Assembly: GCF_001676725.1 (NCBI RefSeq)
Contig: NZ_CP016172.1
Span: forward strand, 3,658,001-3,722,000
Source of the DNA: Bordetella flabilis
Lineage (GTDB): Bacteria > Pseudomonadota > Gammaproteobacteria > Burkholderiales > Burkholderiaceae_B
DNA: 64,000 nucleotides
Reading direction: 5' to 3'
Positions 55,906 to 64,000 of this stretch are shown piece after piece. The notes beneath the pieces are model-generated. The model was not told the origin of the DNA. It made no database searches and worked only from the letters and a program-made list of their open reading frames with translations. The position numbers and the translations under genes were made by a program. The first letter of the stretch is position 1, and each line of letters opens with the position of its first letter.

Positions 55906-57063
55906 ATGACACGCACCGCAGAAATTGCCGGGGGCGGTATCGGCGGCCTGACCGCCGGCGCGCTGCTGGCCCGCCAGGGCTGGCGCGTCCGCATCCACGA
56001 ACAAGGCGATGAGATCCGGGAAATCGGCGCCGGCATCTACATCAAGAACAATAGCCTCGAAGTTCTCGAACACCTGGGCGTCATGCGCCGCATCGAGGCG
56101 CGCGGCACCAGGCTGGAGCGCGCGCAGATCCGCTTCGCCGACGGTCGCGTCAAGCAGGAACGCCAACTGGCCGGGCCATCGCGCGTCCACACGTTTCCCC
56201 GCCAGGCCCTGATCGAAGGCTTGCGCGACGTGGCGCTCGACAGCGGCGTGGAAATCCTTACGGGATCCCGCGTCACCGGTGCGGCCAAAGGCCAGCTGCA
56301 TACCACGGACGGCAGCCACCCGGCCGACCTGATCGTGGGGGCGGATGGCGTGCATTCCGCGGTGCGGGAATCGCTGGACATCGGCGGGGGCTTCACCCAA
56401 CTGCCTACGCTGATAGACCGCTTCCTGATCGAATCACGCGCGTTCACGGCCGAGTTGCAAACGGTCGAACACTGGTCGGGCAACCGCCGCATAGGGGTGA
56501 CACCCGCCGGACCGGCGCATACCTATGTCTACATGGTGGCTCCGGCATCCGACGCCAAAGCCGCGCGCCTGCCGCTGGATGTGGCCGACTGGTCGCGCCG
56601 CTTTCCGCTGCTGCGGCCCCTGTTCGAGGTGCTTGCCGCCGCTCCGGCGACACAATACCCCTATGGCGTGGTGAGCTGCCCGCGCTGGGCCGTGGACAAT
56701 GTCGCCATACTGGGCGACGCCGCCCATGGCCTGCCGCCCACCCTTGGCCAGGGCGCCGGACTGACATTGATGAATGCCCTGGCGCTGGCCACGCTGGTGC
56801 GCGATGCCACCGACATCCCGGCTGCGCTGCGGGAGTGGGAGCGGCGGGTACGCTTCATCAGCGACCGCACCCAGGCCTGGGCCTGCCGCTACGATGCGTT
56901 CACGCGGCAGTGGCCCACGGTGCTGGACTTCGCGCGGCCCCTGGTGGTGTGGAGCTTCGGCCGCTTCCGTTCGCTGAACAACCGCATGCGCATCGCCGAC
57001 CGCGGCCTTGCGCTGGCCGGCATACACGTGGATACGGGGCACAGCCATGCTGATAGACGGTAG
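55906..57063 (+). CDS. FAD-dependent monooxygenase (class A)
   Basis: 385 residues from ATG 55906. FAD fold motifs: GGGIGGLTAGALLARQGWRVRIHEQ at the N-terminus, ADLIVGADGVHSAVRESL, and VAILGDAAHGLPPTLGQGAGLTLMNALALA. This is the salicylate/6-hydroxynicotinate monooxygenase superfamily. In the cluster it would add a hydroxyl after the molybdenum hydroxylase and make the diol cleaved by the LigAB enzyme. It is not NicC: the NicC-type KPHMAQG loop is replaced by PTLGQGAG. The 3' end overlaps the next gene by 17 bases. Confidence 0.88.
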   Translation: MTRTAEIAGGGIGGLTAGALLARQGWRVRIHEQGDEIREIGAGIYIKNNSLEVLEHLGVMRRIEARGTRLERAQIRFADGRVKQERQLAGPSRVHTFPRQALIEGLRDVALDSGVEILTGSRVTGAAKGQLHTTDGSHPADLIVGADGVHSAVRESLDIGGGFTQLPTLIDRFLIESRAFTAELQTVEHWSGNRRIGVTPAGPAHTYVYMVAPASDAKAARLPLDVADWSRRFPLLRPLFEVLAAAPATQYPYGVVSCPRWAVDNVAILGDAAHGLPPTLGQGAGLTLMNALALATLVRDATDIPAALREWERRVRFISDRTQAWACRYDAFTRQWPTVLDFARPLVVWSFGRFRSLNNRMRIADRGLALAGIHVDTGHSHADRR

Positions 57064-57664
57064 CAAGACGCTGGCGGCCGACCGCGCCACGGTGTGGCGC
57101 GCGCTGGCGGATGCCGACTTCCTGCGCGCCACGATCCCGGATTGCAAAAACCTGCAGGCGGTCGATACCGACCGCTACGCCGCAACCCTGGTCAGCGCCG
57201 TAGGCCCCGTGCGCGCATCATTCGACGTCGTTTTCCGCCGCGAAGTGGAAACCGACATGCAGTCCTATGTGCTGGTCGGGGAAGGCAACGGCGGCATGGC
57301 AGGCTCGGCCCAGGGCCGCATCCGCATCGAGCTCAGCGACATGCCCGGCGGCACGCTGCTGGCGTATTCCGCGGAGACGGCGATCAACGGCAAGCTGGCG
57401 CAGTTGGGGAGCCGCCTGATCGATGGCGCGGCGCGCAAATTTTCGGAACGGTTCTTCCATAACGTCCAGAAGCGCCTGGCGGCGCCCCTGGTCGAGCCCG
57501 AATCGTTCCGCGGCGATGGCGCAGGGCAGTACGAGCCGACACCTACTCCGCACCGTCCCGCGGCGGCCTCGGGCAGCCTGCGGCCCCAGGTTTCCTGGTG
57601 GCTGCCCCTGGCCTGCGGTCTGGGGTGCTTCGCCGGCACCTTCCTGGCGGGATATTTGCGATGA
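57047..57664 (+). CDS. CoxG-like SRPBCC protein with C-terminal membrane anchor
   Basis: 205 residues from ATG 57047. Residues 1-150 are the CoxG/SRPBCC fold (LIDGSKTLAADRATVWRALADADFLRATIPDCKNLQ, ARGG-like GRIRIELSDMPGGTLLAYSAETAINGKLAQLGSRLIDGAARKFSERFF). A Pro-rich linker and a hydrophobic helix (SWWLPLACGLGCFAGTFLAGYLR) follow. In Oligotropha CoxG anchors CO dehydrogenase to the cytoplasmic membrane; here it may dock the hydroxylase to the quinone pool. It overlaps both neighbours. Confidence 0.85.
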   Translation: MLIDGSKTLAADRATVWRALADADFLRATIPDCKNLQAVDTDRYAATLVSAVGPVRASFDVVFRREVETDMQSYVLVGEGNGGMAGSAQGRIRIELSDMPGGTLLAYSAETAINGKLAQLGSRLIDGAARKFSERFFHNVQKRLAAPLVEPESFRGDGAGQYEPTPTPHRPAAASGSLRPQVSWWLPLACGLGCFAGTFLAGYLR

Positions 57665-59178
57665 GCGATGGGGTACGTCCGCGCGCCAGCCTCTACGGGC
57701 GCCGCAATGCCGTGGTGACCGGCCATCATCTCGCGACGCGCGCCGCCTGCGCGCAACTGGAGCGTGGCGGCTCGCTGGTCGACGCGATGATCGCCGCGTC
57801 CGCCGTCCTGACCGTGGTGCTGCCGCACGCCACCTCGCTGGGCGGTTGCGGGATGATGCTGCTGCATGATGCCGTCACAGGAAAGACGCGAGCCCTCAAC
57901 GGCTCGGGCATCGCGCCCCAGCGTGCCACGGCGGCGGTATTCGGGCAGAGCATCGACGCACGCGGGCCGCGCAGTTGGGTGGTCCCCGGCCTGGTCCGCC
58001 TATGGGCACGGGCGCACCGCGCGAACGGGTGCCGGCCATGGCGCGACCTGTTTGCGCAAGCCATCGAGCTGGCCTCCGATGGCGCGGCGTTTTCCAGCGA
58101 GATTTCGCGAAATCTGGCCTTGGCGGGGCCACAGGTGCGCGCACAGGCGGGCTTCGACTTGGCCTTCCAGGTCGATGGCCATGACCGCGCGCCTGGAACG
58201 CCGTGGCGCCAGGACGCCCTGGCCGAAACGCTGGAACATATCGCCTTGTATGGCGAAGAAGGCTTCTACGAAGGCACCGTGGCCCGCGCCCTGTGCGCCT
58301 TCGCGGCGCAAACCGGCGGCCTGTTGCAGCAGGAGGACCTTCAGCGCGTCGCGGCTGACTGGCGGGAACCCGTACGGCAACGATATGGCGACCTGGAGGC
58401 GGCCGTCATGCCGCCGAACTCCGTCGGCGTCCTGATGCTGGCGCAGCTGGCGCGCCTGCAGGACAGCTTCGCGGCGCCGCGCGCGCGGCGGCTATATGCC
58501 CAGGTCATGAATGCGCGCGAGCGCCTGTCCCTTCTGCACGACCGCGTTGCCGACGACAACGCTCGGTGGCCTTGGCATGACGATGCACTTGCCGCGGCCG
58601 TGCCCGAACCCATGCGGAGCGAACCCGGCGATACCGCCGGCATCGTTTTGGCCGACGGCGCCGGCAATGGACTGGTCATGTTGCAGAGCGTATTCCAGCC
58701 ATTCGGCAGCGGCTGCGTGGATCCCGCGACGGGCGTCCTGATGAACAACCGGCTCAGCGAATTCAGCACCGATCCGACCCGTTTCAATATGCTTGCGCCC
58801 GGCAAGCGGCCGGTGCATACGCTGAATCCCTACATGGTCTTCGAGGATGGGCGGCCGGCACTGTATGCCGTATCGCCGGGCGGCGTAAGCCAAACGACGA
58901 CGGGCGTTCAATGCATCTCCAACGTTCTGCTCGACCGCACACCCCTGCCACAGGCCCTGGACTTGCCGCGCTGGAGCATCGGCCGCGACGGCCAGCTCAT
59001 GTGCGAGCCCGGTTTTCCGGACGAGACCGTCGCGCTGCTCAGGCATGCCGGCGTGCGCGTAGTGGAAGACTCGGTCCACCCCTTCTACTTCGGTTCCATC
59101 AAGGCGGTGCGGTACCACGGCGGCATGCTGGAGGCTGCGGCCGATCTGCGCCGCCAAGCCTACGCGTCCGCATGGTAG
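57661..59178 (+). CDS. Gamma-glutamyltransferase-like Ntn hydrolase
   Basis: 505 residues from ATG 57661, overlapping the CoxG-like gene (ATGA). The N-terminal half resembles GGT (GGSLVDAMIAASAVLTVVLPHATSLGGCGMMLLHD). The predicted autocatalytic nucleophile is Thr325 (GDTAGIVLADGAG), but the normal TTH/TAH is TAG here, and the glutamate-recognition Arg region is not clearly conserved. The oxyanion segment YAVSPGGVSQ is present. No signal peptide is visible, so it may be cytoplasmic. It may hydrolyse an amide or amino-acid conjugate of the pathway rather than glutathione. Substrate unknown. Confidence 0.8.
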   Translation: MSDGVRPRASLYGRRNAVVTGHHLATRAACAQLERGGSLVDAMIAASAVLTVVLPHATSLGGCGMMLLHDAVTGKTRALNGSGIAPQRATAAVFGQSIDARGPRSWVVPGLVRLWARAHRANGCRPWRDLFAQAIELASDGAAFSSEISRNLALAGPQVRAQAGFDLAFQVDGHDRAPGTPWRQDALAETLEHIALYGEEGFYEGTVARALCAFAAQTGGLLQQEDLQRVAADWREPVRQRYGDLEAAVMPPNSVGVLMLAQLARLQDSFAAPRARRLYAQVMNARERLSLLHDRVADDNARWPWHDDALAAAVPEPMRSEPGDTAGIVLADGAGNGLVMLQSVFQPFGSGCVDPATGVLMNNRLSEFSTDPTRFNMLAPGKRPVHTLNPYMVFEDGRPALYAVSPGGVSQTTTGVQCISNVLLDRTPLPQALDLPRWSIGRDGQLMCEPGFPDETVALLRHAGVRVVEDSVHPFYFGSIKAVRYHGGMLEAAADLRRQAYASAW

Positions 59179-59286
59179 TTGATCGTTCCGCATGCCGGTC
59201 AGCGCTACGCAAAGCCGCCACGACCGTTTCCGAGGTCCCCGATGGCCGTCATCCCGACACCGCCGCGGCGGCCGCTGCCCACGGCG

Positions 59287-61227
59287 CTATGTACAGTACC
59301 GCTCCAGCCACCCGACCAGGCGGCGGGCGGCATCCACCCGGTGCGAGGGATTGCCGCTTTCCAGGAAGTGGTGGCCGGCCCCGGGATACAAGACCATCTC
59401 GGCCTCCGTTTCCGTGGAGTACATGATGCCGGTGTACAGCTCTTCGGCCTGGCACTTCGGGCAGCGTTCGTCCGCTTCGCCCTGCAGGATCAGGGTGGGG
59501 GTACGGACCTTCTCGACGTAGGCCATGGGCGATAGCTCGCGCATCACATCGCGCTTGGCGGCGGGTTCGCCATACATCGAATAGGTATCGGCGTAGTAGC
59601 CGCTGTCGGAGGCGCCGAAGTGGTTCTCCAGGCTGGTTACCGGCGCGGCGACCACGGCGGCGCAGAAAGCCGTGGAGTTGCAGACCGCCCAGGCCGAAAG
59701 AAAGCCGCCATAGGATTTGCCCGCGATGGCTACGCGCGTCCCGACCAGCTCTTCGCGGCGCAGGATATCAATGGCCGCAAGGTGCTGGTCCAGGTCGTAC
59801 TTGCCCCAGTGCTGGCGCAACCGCGAACTGAATTCGCGCCCATAGCTGCTGGAGCCAACCGCATTGAGCGCCAGCACGCTCCAGCCTCGCGAGATCAGCA
59901 CATACCAATAGGAATGCATGTTGTAGTCCAGCAGCACATAGCTGGCCGGTCCGCCGTGGACGTCCACCAGCAGCGGCGTGGGACCCTGGGCATCGCGCGG
60001 ACGCAGCAGCCATCCATCGACCTGCTCGGTATGGCCCCGGCCATCGGGAACGTCGAAGCGCCTGACTTCCGCCACGGGCAGGATCCGCTCGCGCCACCAC
60101 GCATTGAAGTCGCTCAACCGCGTCTCACGCTGGCCTTGCATATCGGCGTACCAGAGCTCGTTGGGCGAGGCGGCGTCCTGGCTGACATAGACCAGGCCAT
60201 CGCGCGCCTGAGCCATCCGCGATATGTGCCGGTTACCGGTCAGCAGGTGCGTGACCGTGCCATCCGGTACGGAGACCGATGCAATCTCCTGGCGGCCTTT
60301 GTGCGCCAGCACCACGAACACGCGGGATGCGTCCGCCGACCAGCAGACGCTCTGGCCGGAGGCGATCTCTATCCAGTCGTCTCCCAGCGGCGCCGTGGTT
60401 CCCTCGGCAACGTCGTAGCGCCACAAACGCAATTGCGCATCGCCGTCCTGCAGACTGCCGGTCAGGATAATGTGCCGGCCGTCGGGGGACCATTTCGGAT
60501 AAGAGACGGACGCCAGGTCGAACGTGACCTGGCGCTGGTTGGCGCCGTCGGCGTCCATCAACCAGAGGTCGGTGCGATGGGCCAGACGCCCTTCGCGGGT
60601 GCGCGTGTATGCGATTTGGCGGCAGTCTGGAGAGAACTGCGCGCTCATGATCTTGTACGAGCCTGCGGTGAGCGCCGTGTGTTCGCCCGAGGTCGCGTCC
60701 AGCACGTAGGCATGGATTTCCGTATCCAGGATATAGCCCACTCCATCCATTTTGTAGGGCAGGCGCCAGATGACCTTCGGCGCATCCGGCCCGCGATTCG
60801 TATCCTGTTCCTTGCTGTGGTCGCCGCGTATCTCGGGGTCCACCATCAGGGTGCAGCACACCAGCAGCTTCTGGCCATCGGGCGCCCAGTCCATGGACGA
60901 TGCCCCCGACGGGAAGTAACCCAATTGCCGCGCCTCGCCGCCCTTCGGTTCGATCAGATAGACCTGCTGGCCATTGCCGCGATCGGACAGGAATGCGAGC
61001 CGCATTCCGTCGGGCGACCAGCGCGGCATGCTGTCGGATACGCCGGAAGTGAATGGCAGCGGCGCGCCGCCGTCGAGCGGCGCCAGCCATATGCATGTGG
61101 CGACACCGTCTTTGCTTGGCGTAATGCTTTGCAGCTGGCACGCGGCGAATGGGCTCGTCGACACGGCATCCAGATCCTGGAGCGTCTGGTACAGGCAGAG
61201 ATCGTCAACTTGGAATGGCGTTTTCAT
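59287..61227 (-). CDS. S9-family serine peptidase (acylaminoacyl/prolyl oligopeptidase type)
   Basis: 646 residues from ATG 61227. N-terminal seven-blade beta propeller of WD40-like repeats (SMPRWSPDGMRLAFLSDRG, SMDWAPDGQKLLVCC, SYPKWSPDGRHIILTG) and a C-terminal alpha/beta hydrolase with catalytic Ser505 (AGKSYGGF), Asp586 (GEADERC) and His619 (GAGHHF). It cleaves short peptides or acyl-amino acids. No signal peptide is seen. It converges with the GGT-like gene (108 bases between) and its own promoter faces the GntR gene downstream region. Confidence 0.92.
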   Translation of the reverse strand: MKTPFQVDDLCLYQTLQDLDAVSTSPFAACQLQSITPSKDGVATCIWLAPLDGGAPLPFTSGVSDSMPRWSPDGMRLAFLSDRGNGQQVYLIEPKGGEARQLGYFPSGASSMDWAPDGQKLLVCCTLMVDPEIRGDHSKEQDTNRGPDAPKVIWRLPYKMDGVGYILDTEIHAYVLDATSGEHTALTAGSYKIMSAQFSPDCRQIAYTRTREGRLAHRTDLWLMDADGANQRQVTFDLASVSYPKWSPDGRHIILTGSLQDGDAQLRLWRYDVAEGTTAPLGDDWIEIASGQSVCWSADASRVFVVLAHKGRQEIASVSVPDGTVTHLLTGNRHISRMAQARDGLVYVSQDAASPNELWYADMQGQRETRLSDFNAWWRERILPVAEVRRFDVPDGRGHTEQVDGWLLRPRDAQGPTPLLVDVHGGPASYVLLDYNMHSYWYVLISRGWSVLALNAVGSSSYGREFSSRLRQHWGKYDLDQHLAAIDILRREELVGTRVAIAGKSYGGFLSAWAVCNSTAFCAAVVAAPVTSLENHFGASDSGYYADTYSMYGEPAAKRDVMRELSPMAYVEKVRTPTLILQGEADERCPKCQAEELYTGIMYSTETEAEMVLYPGAGHHFLESGNPSHRVDAARRLVGWLERYCT

Positions 61228-61450
61228 GGTGTGTGCTGGTCGAATTGAAAAGAGCCGTCCACGCGGACCGCACCCGGCACGCAGCAACAATGCCGATGCC
61301 TTAGCGCAATGGGCGTTCCCGCGACTGTCTTTCCGCGCGCCACGAGGCATGTGGCCAATGGCCCTGAAGAAAGCCGGGAAAAGCAGCGCTCCGGATCAGT
61401 TGCGCTTACAGCTTCAGTCGGCCGCCCTTCAGGCCCATCGCGGGCGCGTC

Positions 61451-62167
61451 TCAGGGCGACGGGACGTCGCCCTTGGCGCCTTGGGCCTCTTCCAATATGG
61501 CCATCACATTGCGCCCGGTACGCTGCAAGTGGTTGGTGAGTATGCGCGCGGCCAACGCCTCATCGCGCGCCATGGCGGCCTCGAAAATCGCATGATGCTC
61601 AGCCGGCACATTCTCGTCCGGGGCATGGGTGGCCAGGAAGAGCCGGCGGTAGCGGTCGCTCAGGTCGTGCAGGGTTCCGCAAAAGCGCAGGAGCAAGGGC
61701 ATGCCGCACGCGGAGAACAAGGTCAGGTGAAAGGCGCGGTGCGCCTTCTCCCAGCCGTCGGCCCGCTTGCCATCGCGCTCCAGCCGGCTCAAGCGGTGGT
61801 AGGCCGCGGCGAGGCTGTCTTCCCAGGTTTCGTCGCCATGGCGCAGGGATTCGACCAACGCCATGACCTCCAGCTGCGTGCGCAGCCGCGTGACTTCGAT
61901 CAGGTTCTCCGCCGACACGGGCGCGACGCGATAGCCGCGCTGGTCCGTGATCTGCACCAGGCCTTCCGCCGCGAGGCGGGTCAAGGCCTCGCGCAAGGGG
62001 CTCAGGCTGACGCCGTACTGCCGTCGCAGATCGTCCAGGCGCAACTTCGCCCCCGGCGCGAAACTGCCTTCGAGGATGGCGGCGCGCACTTGAATGGCCA
62101 CGGAGGCGGTCAGCGAAGGGCCGACCTCGGCGTGCGGCTCCGTGGGCGCTTGCGGCAGGGTCTTCAT
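61451..62167 (-). CDS. GntR/FCD-family transcriptional regulator
   Basis: 238 residues from ATG 62167. HTH (AIQVRAAILEGSFAPGAKLRLDDLRRQYGVSLSPLREALTRLAAEGLVQITDQRGYRVAPV) and an FCD domain (AHRAFHLTLFSACGMPLLLRFCGTLHDLSDRYRR; EHHAIFEAAMARD; NHLQRTGRNVM). It diverges from the CMD-like and LigI-like genes at 62317, with ATCGAT repeats in the intervening 149 bases (62216-62239), so it most likely represses that small operon. Ligand unknown. Confidence 0.89.
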   Translation of the reverse strand: MKTLPQAPTEPHAEVGPSLTASVAIQVRAAILEGSFAPGAKLRLDDLRRQYGVSLSPLREALTRLAAEGLVQITDQRGYRVAPVSAENLIEVTRLRTQLEVMALVESLRHGDETWEDSLAAAYHRLSRLERDGKRADGWEKAHRAFHLTLFSACGMPLLLRFCGTLHDLSDRYRRLFLATHAPDENVPAEHHAIFEAAMARDEALAARILTNHLQRTGRNVMAILEEAQGAKGDVPSP

Positions 62168-62215
62168 GTGCGGGGTGGGTAAGGCATGGCGGGATTCTAC
62201 TGCTTCGGACGACTA

Positions 62216-62239
62216 ATCGATATACTCGTAAAAATCGAT
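62216..62239. promoter_or_regulatory. Repeated ATCGAT motifs, candidate GntR operator
   Basis: ATCGAT at 62216-62221 and 62234-62239, 18 bases apart, within an AT-rich patch between the divergent GntR gene and the CMD-like gene. ATCGAT is itself palindromic, so each copy can bind a dimer. Confidence 0.4.
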
Positions 62240-62316
62240 TTTCCTGTTGACTTCGATTTCCACTTGGCTAAAGATGGGCGCTCCCGCCGCAAGGCCGCCG
62301 TACACAGGAGTGCTTC

Positions 62317-62763
62317 ATGTCCGCAGCCCGCATCGACCTCGACATCGCCCGCCAGGCCATGGGCGCCCCGCACGACAGCATGGGCGAACTGGCGCAGTCA
62401 TACCGGGCGCTGCTCGGCTATCTTCCGCCACGCGTCGAATCGCGCCTGTCGGTTACCGGCGCGCTCGATCCCAAGCTGGTGCGGATGCAGGAAGAGATAC
62501 GCGCCCACGCCATGAACCCGGCCTGCTTCGATGCCAAGACCGCGCAACTCATGATTTTCGGAATGCTGATGGTCGAGCTGAGCGATGCCGCCACCATTCA
62601 TGGCATCGCGGCGCGGCGAGCCGGCGCAAGCTGGGAAGAGATGCAGGCCGTGGTCAGCATGGCCTATCTTTTCCGGGGCGTGTCGGCCGCCAACCGCGGC
62701 GCCGAGATCCTGGCCCGCATCGCCGAGCGCGAGGCCCAGGCCACCGCCGGCACGTCGAACTGA
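62317..62763 (+). CDS. Carboxymuconolactone decarboxylase/AhpD-like family protein
   Basis: 148 residues from ATG 62317 with CAGGAG six bases upstream. Helical CMD/AhpD-like fold (FDAKTAQLMIFGMLMVELSDAATIHGIAARRAGASWEEMQAVVSMAYLFRG). The redox CxxC of AhpD is absent, so it is closer to decarboxylase-type members such as 4-carboxymuconolactone decarboxylase than to peroxidases; the exact reaction is unclear. The LigI-like hydrolase gene follows 19 bases later, implying a two-enzyme step. Regulated presumably by the divergent GntR. Confidence 0.75.
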   Translation: MSAARIDLDIARQAMGAPHDSMGELAQSYRALLGYLPPRVESRLSVTGALDPKLVRMQEEIRAHAMNPACFDAKTAQLMIFGMLMVELSDAATIHGIAARRAGASWEEMQAVVSMAYLFRGVSAANRGAEILARIAEREAQATAGTSN

Positions 62764-62782
62764 ACCACACGGGACGCTTGCC

Positions 62783-63643
62783 ATGCACGCCTGCCCCGGC
62801 CCAGACCGCAATACCCGCAAGCCACGCTTTCGCATGCCACCCAATGCCTGCGATTGCCACGCCCATATCTTCGGCCCGGCACACCGGTTTCCATATTCGC
62901 CCCAGCGCAGCTATACCCCGGAAGACTGCACGGTGGAGGATTACGAGAAACTGCTTGCCACGCTGGGCATCGACCGCGCCGTCATCGTGCATGGCGGCGC
63001 GCACGGCACCGACAATGCCGCCACGCTGGACGCGCTGCGCCGCATGGGGCCGCGCGCACGCGGGGTCGCCGTCATCCCGCCAGGACGGCCGCTGGCCGAG
63101 CGCGAGACCATGCATCGATTGGGTATGCGGGGCTACCGCATGTCGACGGTGGTGGGCGGCGGCGTGGGCTTCGACGCCTTCGACGCCCTGGCCGGGGAAG
63201 CGCGCGAAATGGGCTGGCACCTGGTCCTGCATTTCCGCAATTCCGCTGAGCTCGTCGAACTGGCGCCGCGCCTGCGGGCGCAGCAGGTCGATGTGGTCCT
63301 GGACCACCTGGCGCGTATCCGTGCCGAGGAAGGTGTCGACAGCCCGGCCTTCCATGCGTTGTCGGCGCTGATGGACAGTGGCCGCGTATGGATCAAGCTG
63401 GCCAGCCTCTATCGGTTGTCGAACGAACCTTATCCGCATGCGGACATGCTGCCCATGATCCATGCCGTCGCGCAGCGCTGGCCCGATCGCATCATCTGGG
63501 GCAGCAACTGGCCGCATCCGATCTGCGACGTCGCCATGCCGAACGACGGCGATCTGGTGGACCTGATCCCGCTGTGGGTGCCGGACGCGGCGGTGCAGCA
63601 GAAGATGCTGGTGTCCAACCCGGCCGCGCTTTACGGGTTCTGA
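62783..63643 (+). CDS. Amidohydrolase family 2, LigI-like (2-pyrone-4,6-dicarboxylate lactonase type)
   Basis: 286 residues from ATG 62783. The opening NACDCHAHIFGPAHRFPYSPQRSYTPEDCT and the barrel segments RGYRMSTVVGGG, WHLVLHFRNS, VDVVLDHLARI, VWIKLASLYRLSN and IIWGSNWPHP match 2-pyrone-4,6-dicarboxylate lactonase (LigI) of protocatechuate 4,5-cleavage pathways. It opens a lactone ring, using one or no divalent metal. It may act on a related pyrone or furanone, since no protocatechuate dioxygenase pair is in this operon. A Bug receptor gene begins 180 bases downstream. Confidence 0.87.
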   Translation: MHACPGPDRNTRKPRFRMPPNACDCHAHIFGPAHRFPYSPQRSYTPEDCTVEDYEKLLATLGIDRAVIVHGGAHGTDNAATLDALRRMGPRARGVAVIPPGRPLAERETMHRLGMRGYRMSTVVGGGVGFDAFDALAGEAREMGWHLVLHFRNSAELVELAPRLRAQQVDVVLDHLARIRAEEGVDSPAFHALSALMDSGRVWIKLASLYRLSNEPYPHADMLPMIHAVAQRWPDRIIWGSNWPHPICDVAMPNDGDLVDLIPLWVPDAAVQQKMLVSNPAALYGF

Positions 63644-63735
63644 CGGCGGCCGCGGGGGTATCGGCCGCGCGATGCGGCAACGATATCGATATCGACATCG
63701 CGCTCCGCAGCGACACCCTCTACAGCGGCATCGCC

Positions 63736-63783
<48 letters not shown>

Positions 63784-63823
63784 TTCAACGACATAGAAAC
63801 ACAGGAAGGACGGAGACAAACAC

Positions 63824-64000
63824 ATGTTCAAGCAACTACGGTGCGCGGCGATGGCCGCCATCCTGGCCGGGGCGCTGCCCGCCATGCCGGCGCTGGCGGC
63901 CGAGCCCTACCCCGCGCAGACCATCACCATGATCGTGCCTTTTCCGCCCGGCGGCACCACCGATGTGGTCGCGCGCGTACTGGCGGAAAAACTCGGGCCG
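63824..64000 (+). CDS. Bug-family receptor, truncated by window end
   Basis: 59 codons from ATG 63824 to the window edge, with GGAGA about eight bases upstream. Signal peptide [28 protein letters not shown], then the Bug opening [31 protein letters not shown] with the PGGTTD ligand loop. About 265 more residues are expected beyond the window. It follows the LigI-like hydrolase operon and likely binds a related acid. Its leader holds the AAC repeat. Confidence 0.88.
   Translation, partial: MFKQLRCAAMAAILAGALPAMPALAAEPYPAQTITMIVPFPPGGTTDVVARVLAEKLGP

Overview
The window is a high-GC chromosomal segment with the gene content of a betaproteobacterium of the Alcaligenaceae (Bordetella/Achromobacter type). 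This rests on four orphan Bug-type periplasmic receptors, a nicotinate hydroxylation locus with a clear NicC, a DUF4148 protein, and many LysR/GntR/MarR-regulated catabolic modules. I see no rRNA, tRNA, CRISPR array, IS element or prophage. Assignments were made by reading the sequence alone; no database search was run.

Layout. 1-5483: cut-off LysR gene, MFS transporter, I78-type lipoprotein, GFA-family protein, aldo/keto reductase, EamA exporter and AraC regulator. 5705-8675 (minus): complete polar amino-acid type ABC importer. 9063-19568: 2OG-Fe(II) oxygenase, LprI-like protein, LysR/LysE pair, giant Lhr-type helicase, MarR regulator, CMD-family protein with divergent AraC regulator, and a YghU-type glutathione transferase. 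19569-20155: gene-free, hairpin-rich region with a perfect 25-bp inverted repeat.

20156-32866: nicotinate locus. A catalytically intact molybdopterin subunit (minus) diverges from nicC, a [2Fe-2S] subunit (nicA) and a large membrane-anchored fusion of a degenerate molybdopterin domain with three c-type haem sites. A branched-chain type ABC importer with fused LivH-LivM permease follows. 32957-37407 (minus): enoyl-CoA hydratase, class III CoA-transferase, Bug receptor and fumarylacetoacetase, controlled by a divergent TetR regulator with a near-perfect operator. 38417-45325: LysR with divergent enolase-superfamily enzyme and Bug receptor, DUF4148 protein, NERD-helicase, DUF2322 protein and LysR. 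45352-47556: TonB-dependent receptor with a Fur-like box in its promoter.

47864-59178 is the most coherent catabolic cluster. It holds a FAH-family enzyme, a GntR regulator, a Bug receptor, a three-subunit Mo/FAD/[2Fe-2S] hydroxylase, a fused LigB-LigA extradiol dioxygenase, a RidA-family protein, a flavin monooxygenase, a CoxG-like membrane protein and a GGT-like Ntn hydrolase. Nearly all of these genes abut or overlap. Matching pairs of GTATAC motifs (20-bp period) precede both the FAH gene and the Bug-led operon, suggesting one GntR regulon. The set fits oxidation and ring cleavage of an aromatic or N-heteroaromatic acid; the substrate is unknown. The window ends with an S9 peptidase, a GntR regulator with a divergent CMD-like/LigI-like pair, and the start of a Bug gene whose leader carries 16 tandem AAC repeats.
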